Below the pieces are notes generated by a model, which worked only from the letters and a program-made list of their open reading frames with translations, ran no database searches and was not told the origin of the DNA. A stretch of DNA of 64,000 nucleotides from Nocardioides alkalitolerans. Its GTDB lineage: Bacteria; Actinomycetota; Actinomycetes; Propionibacteriales; Nocardioidaceae. The position numbers and the translations under genes are program-made. Each line of letters starts with the position of its first letter. Within the stretch, counting starts at the first letter, position 1. Positions 47,990 through 56,035 of this stretch are shown one piece after another. The stretch lies in NCBI GenBank assembly GCA_038184435.1, contig CP116227.1, forward strand, positions 248,001-312,000, given 5' to 3'.

Positions 47990-50623
47990 TCAGGCCGGGG
48001 GCTGCTCCTCGACCGGGGCGAGCTCGGCGGTGACCGTCAGCTCGGAGGCGTCGGCCGGCGTGAAGACGAGGTCGCCCGTGATGGCACCGGCGGCCCGCAG
48101 GTCGGCGGCGGCGGCCTCGGCGGCCAGCACCTCGGCCTCGGGGCCGGAGACCTCGGCGCGGGTGACCGGCGTGCGCATCTTCACCTTGGCCTGCGACTTC
48201 GCGCCGCGGACGCCGGCGAGCGCCCGCGAGACGGCCCGCAGCGTGAGCGGCGAGGCCGCGGCGGCGGAGCCCAGGTCGGCCTCCACGGGCCACGCGGCGT
48301 GGTGGATCGAGCCCTCCTGCCACCACGACCAGACCTCCTCGGTCACGTAGGGCAGGAACGGCGCGAGGAGCCGCAGCTGCACGTGCAGCGCGATCGCCAG
48401 GGTCGCCTTCGCGGACGCGGCGCCCGTGCCCTCGCCGTACGCCCGCTCCTTGACCAGCTCGAGGTAGTCGTCGCAGAACTCCCAGAAGGTCTTCTCGACG
48501 GTCTCGAGGGCGGTCGTGTAGTCGTACGCCGCGAACGCGTCGCTCGCCTTGTCGACGGTCTCGCGGAGGAGGCCGAGCATGGCGCAGTCGACGGCCTCGG
48601 AGACCTCGAAGCGGTTCAGCTCGCTGGCCCCGACGCTGCCGAGCACGAACTTCGACGCGTTGAGCACCTTCATCGCCAGGCGGCGCCCGACCTTCATCTG
48701 CGTCTCGTCGAACGCCGAGTCGAGGCCCGGGCGCGCCATGGCGGCACGCCAGCGGACGGCGTCCGCGCCGTACTTGTCGAGGATCTCCGTCGGGACGACG
48801 ACGTTGCCCTTCGACTTCGACATCTTCTTGCGATCGGGGTCGAGCACCCAGCCCGAGAGCAGCGCGTGGTGCCAGGGCGCGACGCCGGACTCGTAGTGCG
48901 CCCGCACGACGCGGCTGAAGAGCCAGGTGCGGATGATGTCGTGGCCCTGGGTGCACAGGTCCATCGGGAAGACCCGGTCGAAGAGGTCGGGGTCGGACTC
49001 CCAGCCACCGGCGATCTGGGGGGTGAGCGACGACGTGGCCCACGTGTCCATGACGTCGGGGTCGCCGATGAAGCCGCCGGGCACGCCGCGCTGCGCCTCG
49101 TCGTAGCCCCGCGGCGCGTCGGTCGACGGGTCGACCGGCAGCTCCGCCTCGCTGGCCACGATCGGGTGCTCGTAGTCGGGCTCGCCGTCGGCGTCGAGGG
49201 CGTACCAGACCGGGAACGGGATGCCGAAGAAGCGCTGGCGCGAGACGAGCCAGTCGCCGTTGAGGCCGCCGACCCAGTTGTCGTAGCGGTGCTTCATGTG
49301 GGCCGGGACCCAGGTGATCTGCTCGGAGCGGGCGAGGAGGTCCTTGCGCAGGCCCGCGTCGCGGCCGCCGTTGCGGATGTACCACTGCCGCGTCGCGACG
49401 ATCTCGAGCGGCTTGTCGCCCTTCTCGTAGAAGTTCGCCATGCGCTGGGTGGGCTTGGGCTCGCCGTCGAGGTCGCCGGTCTCGCGCAGCTTCGCCACGG
49501 TCGCCTCGCGCGCCGAGTGGACGGTCTTGCCGGCGAGCTCGTCGTACGTCGCCCGGGCCTCGTCGGTGGGGAGCCACTCGGGCGTCTCCCGCACGAAGCG
49601 GCCGTCGCGGCCGATCACGGTGCGGACGGGGAGCTGGAGCTCGCGCCACCACTGCACGTCGGTGAGGTCGCCGAACGTGCAGCACATCGCGATGCCGGCG
49701 CCCTTGTCGGGCTCGGCCGCGGGGTGGGGGAGCACGGGGATCTCGACACCGAAGACGGGCGAGGTGACGGTGGTGCCGAAGAGGTGCTGGTACCGCGCGT
49801 CGTCGGGGTGCGCGATGAGCGCGACGGCGCTGACGATGAGCTCGGGGCGGGTCGTCTCGACGTAGACGGCCTCGCCGGGCGTCCCGTCCGTCGAGGGCCG
49901 GCGGTAGGCGACGCGGTGGTAGGCGCCGGGGTACTCCCGCGCCTCCAGCTCGGCCTGCGCGACCGCGGTCTGGAACGTGACGTCCCAGAGCGTGGGCGCC
50001 TCCTGCAGGTATGCCTCGCCGCGGGCGAGGTTGCGGAGGAACGCGCGCTGGCTGACGGTCTGCGCGCCGGTGCCGATCGTCGTGTACTGCTGCGACCAGT
50101 CGACGGAGAGGCCGAGCGTGCGCCACAGCGACTCGAAGACCTTCTCGTCCTCCTCCACCAGCGTCGCGCAGAGCTCGATGAAGTTGGGCCGGCTGATCGG
50201 CACCTGCTTCTTCGGGTCCGGCTTCTCCGGCGGCGTGAAGTCGGGGTCGTAGGGCAGCGACGGGTCGCAGCGCACGCCGAAGTAGTTCTGCACCCGGCGC
50301 TCGGTGGGCAGGCCGTTGTCGTCCCAGCCCATCGGGTAGAACACCGACTTGCCCTGCATCCGCTGGTAGCGGGCGACGACGTCGGTGTGCGTGTAGGAGA
50401 AGACGTGGCCGACGTGCAGCGAGCCCGACACGGTCGGCGGCGGCGTGTCGATCGAGTAGACGTTCTCGCGCGGCTGCGTGCGGTCGAAGGCGTAGGTGTC
50501 CTGCTCCTTCCACGCCTGCGACCACTTGGCCTCCAGCCCCTCGAGGGCCGGCTTGTCCGGTACGCGGAGCGCCGTCGTCTCCGACGTCTCCGGGGACTGC
50601 TCGGCGGTGGGGGTCTCGGTCAT
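47990..50623 (-). CDS. valS: Valyl-tRNA synthetase
   Basis: 877 residues. Class I motifs GSLHVGHVFSYT and KMSKSKGNVV; the editing (CP1) domain lies between, and there is a C-terminal coiled-coil region with the anticodon-binding domain. The sequence style (NGLPTERRVQNYFGVRCDPSL) is that of the actinobacterial/Rickettsia-like ValS. It charges tRNA-Val and edits Thr-tRNA. The start ATG 50623 has TAACAT 6 nt upstream, so a leaderless mRNA is predicted. Confidence 0.96.
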   Translation of the reverse strand: MTETPTAEQSPETSETTALRVPDKPALEGLEAKWSQAWKEQDTYAFDRTQPRENVYSIDTPPPTVSGSLHVGHVFSYTHTDVVARYQRMQGKSVFYPMGWDDNGLPTERRVQNYFGVRCDPSLPYDPDFTPPEKPDPKKQVPISRPNFIELCATLVEEDEKVFESLWRTLGLSVDWSQQYTTIGTGAQTVSQRAFLRNLARGEAYLQEAPTLWDVTFQTAVAQAELEAREYPGAYHRVAYRRPSTDGTPGEAVYVETTRPELIVSAVALIAHPDDARYQHLFGTTVTSPVFGVEIPVLPHPAAEPDKGAGIAMCCTFGDLTDVQWWRELQLPVRTVIGRDGRFVRETPEWLPTDEARATYDELAGKTVHSAREATVAKLRETGDLDGEPKPTQRMANFYEKGDKPLEIVATRQWYIRNGGRDAGLRKDLLARSEQITWVPAHMKHRYDNWVGGLNGDWLVSRQRFFGIPFPVWYALDADGEPDYEHPIVASEAELPVDPSTDAPRGYDEAQRGVPGGFIGDPDVMDTWATSSLTPQIAGGWESDPDLFDRVFPMDLCTQGHDIIRTWLFSRVVRAHYESGVAPWHHALLSGWVLDPDRKKMSKSKGNVVVPTEILDKYGADAVRWRAAMARPGLDSAFDETQMKVGRRLAMKVLNASKFVLGSVGASELNRFEVSEAVDCAMLGLLRETVDKASDAFAAYDYTTALETVEKTFWEFCDDYLELVKERAYGEGTGAASAKATLAIALHVQLRLLAPFLPYVTEEVWSWWQEGSIHHAAWPVEADLGSAAAASPLTLRAVSRALAGVRGAKSQAKVKMRTPVTRAEVSGPEAEVLAAEAAAADLRAAGAITGDLVFTPADASELTVTAELAPVEEQPPA

Positions 50624-50629
50624 GGGGGA

Positions 50630-50635
50630 ATGTTA
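50630..50635 (-). promoter_or_regulatory. -10 element TAACAT of valS (leaderless)
   Basis: Minus-strand TAACAT, 6 nt, then ATG at 50623. Confidence 0.55.
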
Positions 50636-50733
50636 CGAAAGCCGTCACACGTCGTTGCACCCGCGTCTGCCCTGCTCGCGTCGCGTGTCGCGCCGCCGCC
50701 CCGCGTGCGGGGTCCGCGTGTGGAGCGCGTGGC

Positions 50734-50739
50734 TACCGT
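50734..50739 (+). promoter_or_regulatory. Candidate -10 TACCGT of the flavoprotein gene
   Basis: TACCGT about 50 nt before ATG 50789. That gene has a CAGGAGG ribosome binding site, so a normal leader is expected. Confidence 0.4.
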
Positions 50740-50788
50740 CGGGGTCACCCGTTCGACGACCCCCGACGACCCAGGAGGCATCCTCCCC

Positions 50789-51415
50789 ATGACGAAGCTC
50801 GCGATCATCTACTACTCGTCCACCGGCACGGTCGACGCCATGGCGCGTCGCCTCGCCGCGACCGCGGAGGCCGCCGGCGACGTCGAGGTGCGCCTGCGCC
50901 ACGTCGCGGAGATCGCCCCGCAGGAGGCGATCGACAGCCAGGACGCGTGGAAGCAGCACCGCGCCGACGTCGCCGACGAGCCGGTCGCCACGCCCGACGA
51001 CCTCGACTGGGCCGACGTCGCGCTCTTCGGCTCGCCGACCCGCTACGGCCACGTGACCAGCCAGCTGCAGGCCTTCATCGACACGCTCGGCCCGCTGTGG
51101 GCCCAGGGCAAGCTGGCCGACAAGGTCTACGCCGGGTTCACCGCCAGCCAGACGCACCACGGCGGCCAGGAGTCGACGCTCCTCAACCTCTACACCTCGT
51201 TCTTCCACTTCGGCGGCATCGTGGTGGCACCCGGCTACACCGACCCGGTCAAGTTCGCCGACGGCAACCCGTACGGCGCGGCGAAGGTCACCGGCGCGAC
51301 CACCGAGCTCGACGAGAACGACCTGGCGTCGCTCGACCACCTCGTCAACCGCGCGCTCGCCATCTCCCGTCGCCTCGAGGCGGGCGGCAACGGCGCGAGC
51401 CGCGACAACGCCTGA
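50789..51415 (+). CDS. wrbA: WrbA-type NAD(P)H:quinone oxidoreductase
   Basis: 208 residues. A flavodoxin-like fold with the FMN phosphate loop YYSSTGTVDAMA at the N-terminus, FGSPTRYGHVTSQLQAF, and the signature FTASQTHHGGQESTLLNLYTS; the later GNPYGAAKVTG is also typical. Type IV quinone reductases carry out two-electron reduction of quinones against oxidative stress. It ends in a strong hairpin before folC, so it is monocistronic. Confidence 0.93.
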   Translation: MTKLAIIYYSSTGTVDAMARRLAATAEAAGDVEVRLRHVAEIAPQEAIDSQDAWKQHRADVADEPVATPDDLDWADVALFGSPTRYGHVTSQLQAFIDTLGPLWAQGKLADKVYAGFTASQTHHGGQESTLLNLYTSFFHFGGIVVAPGYTDPVKFADGNPYGAAKVTGATTELDENDLASLDHLVNRALAISRRLEAGGNGASRDNA

Positions 51416-51434
51416 CCCGTCCCCTGGGACCCGA

Positions 51435-51469
51435 CCGCCCACCCTCCCCAGCCCGGGGAGGGTGGGCGG
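51435..51469 (+). terminator. Terminator after wrbA
   Basis: A perfect 15-bp stem (51435-51449 with 51455-51469) and a 5-nt loop, 19 nt after the stop. Confidence 0.85.
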
Positions 51470-51500
51470 CGTCGATCCGGGCGCCGGCCGCCCGCCGCCC

Positions 51501-51506
51501 TAGACT
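51501..51506 (+). promoter_or_regulatory. -10 element TAGACT of folC
   Basis: TAGACT, 10 nt, then ATG at 51517. Slightly longer spacing than the other leaderless genes, implying a leader of only a few bases. Confidence 0.45.
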
Positions 51507-51516
51507 GGCGGGCGCG

Positions 51517-52896
51517 ATGACTGACTTCGACCCCGACGCGACCGCGTCCCCGGTGGCCCGTGCCGCGCAGACCTACGCCGAGGTGGAGGATGCGCTCCTC
51601 TCCCGCTGGCCCGAGACGCGCCTCGAGCCGTCCCTCGACCGGATCCAGGCGTTCACCGAGCTGCTCGGCGACCCGCAGCGGGCCTACCGGGTCGTGCACC
51701 TCACGGGCACCAACGGGAAGACGTCCACCGCCCGCATGGTCGACGCGCTCCTGCGGGCGCGCGACCTGCGCACGGGTCGGTTCACGAGCCCGCACGTCGA
51801 GAAGATGAGCGAGCGGATCAGCATCGACGGCGAGCAGCTCGACGACGAGGCCTTCGTGCGGGCGTTCAACGACGTCGCCGCGTTCACCCACCTCGTGGAC
51901 GCCGACCAGCCCCACCCGCTGTCGTTCTTCGAGACCGTGGTCGGGATGGCCTACGCGGCGTTCGCCGACGCCCCGGTCGACGTGGCCGTCGTCGAGGTCG
52001 GCATGGGCGGTTCGTGGGACGCGACGAACGTCGTCGAGGCCGACGTCGCCGTCGTGACGCCGGTGGCGATGGACCACGCGCAGTACCTGGGCGACACCCT
52101 CGGCCAGATCGCCGAGGAGAAGGCCGGGATCATCAAGCCGGGCTCGACCGTCGTGCTCGCCGCGCAGGAGCCGGACGCCGCCGAGGTGCTCCTGCGTCGC
52201 GCCGCCGAGGTGGGCGCCCGCGTGGTGGCGGAGGGCGTCGACTTCGGCGTGGTCTCCCGGGCGCCGGCCGTCGGCGGCCAGGTGGTCACGCTGCGGGGGC
52301 TGCACGCGACGTACACGGAGCTCTTCCTGCCGCTCTACGGCGCCCACCAGGCGCAGAACGCCGCCGTCGCGCTCGCCGCGGCGGAGGCGCTGACCGGGGA
52401 CACCCCGCTCGACGACGAGCTGGTGCGCACGGCGCTCGGCCAGACCACGTCGCCGGGTCGGCTCGAGATCGTGCGGCGCAGCCCCACGATCCTGCTCGAC
52501 GCGGCGCACAACCCGGCGGGTGCCGAGGCGACGATGGCCGCGCTCGAGGACTCCTTCACGTTCTCGCCCGTCATCGGGGTGGTCGCGGTGATGGGCGACA
52601 AGGACGTCGAGGGCGTGCTCTCCGTGCTCGAGCCGCACCTGGCGCACGTCGTCTGCACCCGCAACTCGACCCCGCGCTCGCTGCCGGCCGCCGAGCTGGC
52701 GAGCCAGGCGCGCGGGATCTTCGGCGAGGACCGGGTGTCGGTCGCCGCCGACCTGTCCGAGGCCATCGACGCGGCCGCGGCGCTCGCCGAGGCGGGGGAG
52801 GCGCTCGGCGTCTCGATCGGCTCCGGCGCCGTGCTCGTCATCGGCTCCGTCGTCACCGTGGGCGAGGCCCGCGTCCTGCTGGGAGGTCACCGATGA
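51517..52896 (+). CDS. folC: Dihydrofolate synthase / folylpolyglutamate synthase
   Basis: 459 residues. Mur-ligase superfamily: P-loop LTGTNGKTST, GRFTSPHVEKMSERI (folate loop), VVEVGMGGSWDATN, EKAGIIKPGS, and LLDAAHNPAGAEA in the C-terminal domain. It adds Glu to dihydropteroate and lengthens the polyglutamate tail. Usually downstream of valS in actinobacteria; here it is close to valS, but divergent and separated by wrbA. The stop overlaps the DUF4233 start (ATGA). Confidence 0.96.
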   Translation: MTDFDPDATASPVARAAQTYAEVEDALLSRWPETRLEPSLDRIQAFTELLGDPQRAYRVVHLTGTNGKTSTARMVDALLRARDLRTGRFTSPHVEKMSERISIDGEQLDDEAFVRAFNDVAAFTHLVDADQPHPLSFFETVVGMAYAAFADAPVDVAVVEVGMGGSWDATNVVEADVAVVTPVAMDHAQYLGDTLGQIAEEKAGIIKPGSTVVLAAQEPDAAEVLLRRAAEVGARVVAEGVDFGVVSRAPAVGGQVVTLRGLHATYTELFLPLYGAHQAQNAAVALAAAEALTGDTPLDDELVRTALGQTTSPGRLEIVRRSPTILLDAAHNPAGAEATMAALEDSFTFSPVIGVVAVMGDKDVEGVLSVLEPHLAHVVCTRNSTPRSLPAAELASQARGIFGEDRVSVAADLSEAIDAAAALAEAGEALGVSIGSGAVLVIGSVVTVGEARVLLGGHR

Positions 52897-53360
52897 GCCG
52901 TCGCGAGCGTCCCGAGGTGGAGCAGCGGGTCATCCCTGCCGGTGCGCCCGACGACCCCGAGCGGTTCAAGTCCCCCCGCCGCGGCATGGCGGCCGCCGTG
53001 CTCGTGCTCGAGGGCATCATCCTCGGCCTCACGGCGCCCGTGCTGGTGCGGTTCACCGACATCTCCCCGGGGGTCGCGATCGGCATCGGCGTCGGCCTCG
53101 GCCTGGCCTGCGTGCTGACGGCCGGGCTGCTCCGCAAGGAGTGGGGGTACGGCGTGGGCTGGGCCCTCCAGGTTGCCGCGCTCGCGCTCGGGTTCCTCGT
53201 GCCGGCGATGTTCTTCCTCGGCGCGATCTTCGCCGCGCTGTGGGCCACGGCCGACCTCATGGGTCGCCGGATCGAGGCGGAGCGCGGAGCCGCGTGGGCG
53301 GCGTACGATGCCTCCCACCCCGCGGCGCCGGGGGCTCCCGACGCGCCCTCAGAGGACTGA
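52893..53360 (+). CDS. DUF4233 small membrane protein
   Basis: 155 residues with three hydrophobic helices (MAAAVLVLEGIILGLTAPVLV, AIGIGVGLGLACVLTAGLL, VGWALQVAALALGFLVPAMF) and a charged N-terminus. DUF4233 genes almost always follow folC in actinobacteria, as here with an ATGA overlap. Function unknown. Its last 12 bp overlap the 3' end of the convergent mocR gene. Confidence 0.88.
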   Translation: MSRRERPEVEQRVIPAGAPDDPERFKSPRRGMAAAVLVLEGIILGLTAPVLVRFTDISPGVAIGIGVGLGLACVLTAGLLRKEWGYGVGWALQVAALALGFLVPAMFFLGAIFAALWATADLMGRRIEAERGAAWAAYDASHPAAPGAPDAPSED

Positions 53361-54659
53361 GCGCACCGCCGCCAGCGCGGCGTCGAGCTCGGCGTCGGTG
53401 CACCCGCCGAAGCCGATGACGATGCCCGTGCGCACGTGGGTGCGGCAGAGGTCGGCGAGCAGGGTGAGGTCGAAGCCGGCCCGGCGGAGCGCCGCGTGGG
53501 CGGCCGCGGTCGTGGCGGGCGGGAGCTCGAGCGTGGCGTACATCCCCGCCACCGGGCCGACGCCCGGCAGCGCGTCGGCGACGCGGGCCGCCCGCTCGGC
53601 GTACACGCGCCGCGCCCCGCGCACCGCCCGGTCGACGTAGCCGTCGCGCAGCAGCGCCAGGAAGGCCCGCTGCACCGGCCAGGCGGCCGTGTCGTGGGTG
53701 ACCCGGCGGAAGTCGTCGAGGGGCTCGACGAGCGCCGGGGGTGCGACGAGCCAGCCGAGCCGCAGGCTGGGGGCGACGGTCTTGCTGGCCGTGCCGAGGT
53801 AGCCGACGCGGTCCCGGTCGAGGCTCGCCAGCGCCGGGATCGGCGCGACGTCGTAGCGGAACTCCGAGTCGTAGTCGTCCTCCACCACGACCGCGTCCGC
53901 CGCGCGGGCCGTCGCGAGCAGCTCGAGCCGCTCGGCGCCGCCCATCGGGGGTCCCAGCGGGTGCTGGTGGGCGGGCGTGGTGTACGCCGCGGCACAGCCC
54001 GCGAGATCCCGCACCGGCGCGAGGGCGGGGTGGTCGACGACCGCGCGTCCGGCGGCGCGGACCGTGGCGGCGGCCGCCCGGTAGCCGGGGTCGTCCATGA
54101 GCACGGCGCCCGGCCGCAGCACGGCGAGCAGGTGGCGCAGGCCGTCCGCGGTGCCGCTCGTGAGGCGCACGTCGTCGGGGTCGACGTCGAGCCCCCGCTC
54201 CCGGGCCAGGCGCCCGGCCAGCGCTGCGCGGAGCTCCGGGAGGCCCCGGGGATCGTCGTACCCCGCCGGCCGGCGGGCCGTGCCCACCTCCCGCCACGCG
54301 CGGCGCCAGAGCGCAGCCTGCCGGGGGTCGGTCCACGGCGTGCCCGCGTCGAGGCGCACGAGCCGCCCCGCGTCCGGCTCCGACCGGGACGTCCGGGTGC
54401 GGGTGCCGACGGGGTGGGCCGCGGCCGCGACGTAGGTGCCCGCGCCGCGCCGCCCCGCGAGCCAGCCCTCGGCGACGAGCTGGGCGTAGGCCTGCTCGAC
54501 CACCGTGCGGGCGACGCCGAGCTCGGCCGCCAGCGCGCGGCTGCTCGGCAGGCGGTCGCCGTCGGCGAGCGTGCCGTCGGTGATGCGGCGGCGCACCTGG
54601 CGGGCGAGCTGCTGGCCGAGCGGCGCCCCGGCGGTGCGGTCGAGGACGAGCGGAAGCAT
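53349..54659 (-). CDS. MocR/PdxR-type regulator (GntR HTH fused to aminotransferase fold)
   Basis: 436 residues. GntR winged helix at 1-75 (LPSSRALAAELGVARTVVEQAYAQL), then a fold-type I PLP domain with YDDPRGLPELR, VVEDDYDSEFRYD and the PLP lysine in YLGTASKTVAPSLRLGW. This is the MocR subfamily; PdxR members sense PLP and control vitamin B6 genes. The adjacent divergent gene encodes a pyridoxamine-phosphate-oxidase-fold protein, consistent with B6-linked control, though MocR targets vary. It also shares the promoter region containing the GATTGGC inverted repeat. Confidence 0.93.
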   Translation of the reverse strand: MLPLVLDRTAGAPLGQQLARQVRRRITDGTLADGDRLPSSRALAAELGVARTVVEQAYAQLVAEGWLAGRRGAGTYVAAAAHPVGTRTRTSRSEPDAGRLVRLDAGTPWTDPRQAALWRRAWREVGTARRPAGYDDPRGLPELRAALAGRLARERGLDVDPDDVRLTSGTADGLRHLLAVLRPGAVLMDDPGYRAAAATVRAAGRAVVDHPALAPVRDLAGCAAAYTTPAHQHPLGPPMGGAERLELLATARAADAVVVEDDYDSEFRYDVAPIPALASLDRDRVGYLGTASKTVAPSLRLGWLVAPPALVEPLDDFRRVTHDTAAWPVQRAFLALLRDGYVDRAVRGARRVYAERAARVADALPGVGPVAGMYATLELPPATTAAAHAALRRAGFDLTLLADLCRTHVRTGIVIGFGGCTDAELDAALAAVRSVL

Positions 54660-54684
54660 GAAGTGGCCTGTCGAGATGTGGGTG

Positions 54685-54710
54685 GATTGGCTCGTGATCC
54701 TAGGCCAATC
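54685..54710. promoter_or_regulatory. Inverted repeat GATTGGC / GCCAATC in the mocR divergent promoter
   Basis: 7-bp arms (54685-54691 and 54704-54710) separated by 12 bp. They flank a minus-strand TAGGAT (54702-54697) that could be the mocR -10. The best candidate for the MocR binding site in this 69-bp gap. Confidence 0.5.
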
Positions 54711-54728
54711 AGACGGGATCCTGGGGGC

Positions 54729-55415
54729 ATGAGCTCGCTGTCCCCGACCCCGCGCACCACCGTCACCCGCGGCCGCAACCGCCTCGTCACCGAGCGCGAG
54801 GCCCTCCACGCCCTGCTCGCGGACGCGCTGGTCGCGCACCTCGGGATCGTCGTGGGCGACCACCCGGTCGTCCTGCCCACCGCGTTCGGCGTCGACCTCG
54901 ACGGGCCGGACGACGGGGGCTCGCTCTACCTGCACGGCTCGGTGGCCGCCGGGTGGCTGCGGTCGGTGCGCGGAGCGACGGTGTGCGTCTCGTTCACCGA
55001 GCTCGACGGCCTGGTGACGGCGCGGTCCGGTTTCCACCACTCGATGAACTACCGCTCGGCCGTCGTCATCGGAGCCGTCCGGGAGGTCGAGGACCCGGAC
55101 GAGCGCGCCCGGGCGCTCGACCGCGTCGTCGACCAGATGGTGCCGGGCCGCGCCGCGACCCTGCGTCCACCGACCCGCAAGGAGCTCGCCGCGACGGTCG
55201 TGCTCGCCGTCCCCCTCGCCGAGGCCTCGATGAAGGCCCGCACCGGCGGCCCGGTCGACGACGAGGCCGACGTGACGGCCGGGGTGTGGGGAGGCCACGT
55301 GCCCGTACGGCGCGTGCTCGGCGCCCCGGTGCCGGCAGAGGACTCCCACGACGAGGTGCCGCCGGACGTGCGGTCGTTGGTCGCCACGGCCGGGTCAGTA
55401 GGGTTCGGCGCATGA
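54729..55415 (+). CDS. Pyridoxamine 5'-phosphate oxidase-fold protein
   Basis: 228 residues. A split-barrel flavin-binding pattern: GRNRLVTEREALHALLADALVAHLGIV, VVLPTAFGVD, LYLHGSVAAGWLR, CVSFTELDGLV, HHSMNYRSAVVIGAV. It resembles the FMN/F420- or haem-binding PNPOx-like proteins often paired with MocR regulators rather than authentic PdxH. Divergent from mocR and probably its target. Its stop overlaps the ndk start by ATGA, and the ndk -10 sits within its last codons. Confidence 0.85.
   Translation: MSSLSPTPRTTVTRGRNRLVTEREALHALLADALVAHLGIVVGDHPVVLPTAFGVDLDGPDDGGSLYLHGSVAAGWLRSVRGATVCVSFTELDGLVTARSGFHHSMNYRSAVVIGAVREVEDPDERARALDRVVDQMVPGRAATLRPPTRKELAATVVLAVPLAEASMKARTGGPVDDEADVTAGVWGGHVPVRRVLGAPVPAEDSHDEVPPDVRSLVATAGSVGFGA
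55399..55404 (+). promoter_or_regulatory. -10 element TAGGGT of ndk, inside the upstream gene
   Basis: TAGGGT, 7 nt, then ATG 55412. It is located in the last codons of the PNPOx-like gene, so ndk can be transcribed independently despite the ATGA overlap. Confidence 0.55.
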
Positions 55416-55825
55416 CCCAGCGCACCCTGGTCCTCCTCAAGCCCGACGCCGTGCGACGTGGCCTGGTGGGCGAGATCCTGTCCCGCTTCGAGGCCAAGGG
55501 CCTCGCCCTCGTCGCCCTCGAGCTCCGCACGATCGACGCCGAGCAGGCCGACGCCCACTACGCCGAGCACGTCGAGCGGGACTTCTACCCGCCGCTGCGC
55601 ACCTTCGTGACCAGCGGCCCGCTCGTCGCCGCCGTGCTCGAGGGCGACGAGGCGATCGAGGTCGTCCGCGCGCTCAACGGCGCGACCGACGGGCGCAAGG
55701 CCGCGCCCGGCACGATCCGCGGCGACCTGTCGCTGTCGAACCGCGAGAACCTCGTGCACGGCTCGGACAGCCCCGAGTCCGCCGCCCGCGAGATCGCCCT
55801 CTGGTTCCCGGCGCTCGCCGGCTGA
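55412..55825 (+). CDS. ndk: Nucleoside diphosphate kinase
   Basis: 137 residues, the standard length. TLVLLKPDAVRRGLVGEIL at the N-terminus and the catalytic His in NRENLVHGSDSPESA. It transfers the gamma phosphate between NTPs and NDPs through a phosphohistidine. It has both translational overlap with the preceding gene and its own leaderless promoter. Confidence 0.97.
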   Translation: MTQRTLVLLKPDAVRRGLVGEILSRFEAKGLALVALELRTIDAEQADAHYAEHVERDFYPPLRTFVTSGPLVAAVLEGDEAIEVVRALNGATDGRKAAPGTIRGDLSLSNRENLVHGSDSPESAAREIALWFPALAG

Positions 55826-55844
55826 GGCTCGGGCGCCCGTGGTC

Positions 55845-55928
55845 GGTTCCCCGGCTAGCCGGGGAACCAACCACTTAGACCACCAAATTTGATGGTCTAA
55901 GTGGCGTGTTCCCCGGCTGACCGGGGAA
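55845..55928. repeat. Three consecutive palindromes, AT-rich centre
   Basis: First, a perfect 24-bp palindrome (55845-55868, half-site GGTTCCCCGGCT). Then a 34-bp palindrome with a single mismatch (55871-55904: arms CCACTTAGACCA and TGGTCTAAGTGG around CAAATTTG). Then TTCCCCGG-CTGA-CCGGGGAA (55909-55928), nearly a repeat of the first. The centre is strikingly AT-rich for this genome. Located between ndk and the acyl-CoA synthetase, both rightward. Confidence 0.88.
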
Positions 55929-55965
55929 AGTGTCGGCCCTTCCATAACTCCACTTGTGGTCCCGG

Positions 55966-55981
55966 TGTGAGAGCGGTCACA
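55966..55981. promoter_or_regulatory. CRP-type operator TGTGA-N6-TCACA
   Basis: An exact match to the TGTGA-N6-TCACA consensus used by CRP/GlxR-type regulators (half-sites 55966-55970 and 55977-55981), 54 bp before the acyl-CoA synthetase start. Confidence 0.7.
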
Positions 55982-56035
55982 ATGCGGTGAGGGCCGTCGA
56001 CGGCGGCGGCCCCGATCCTGGGAGGGACCGCCGCG

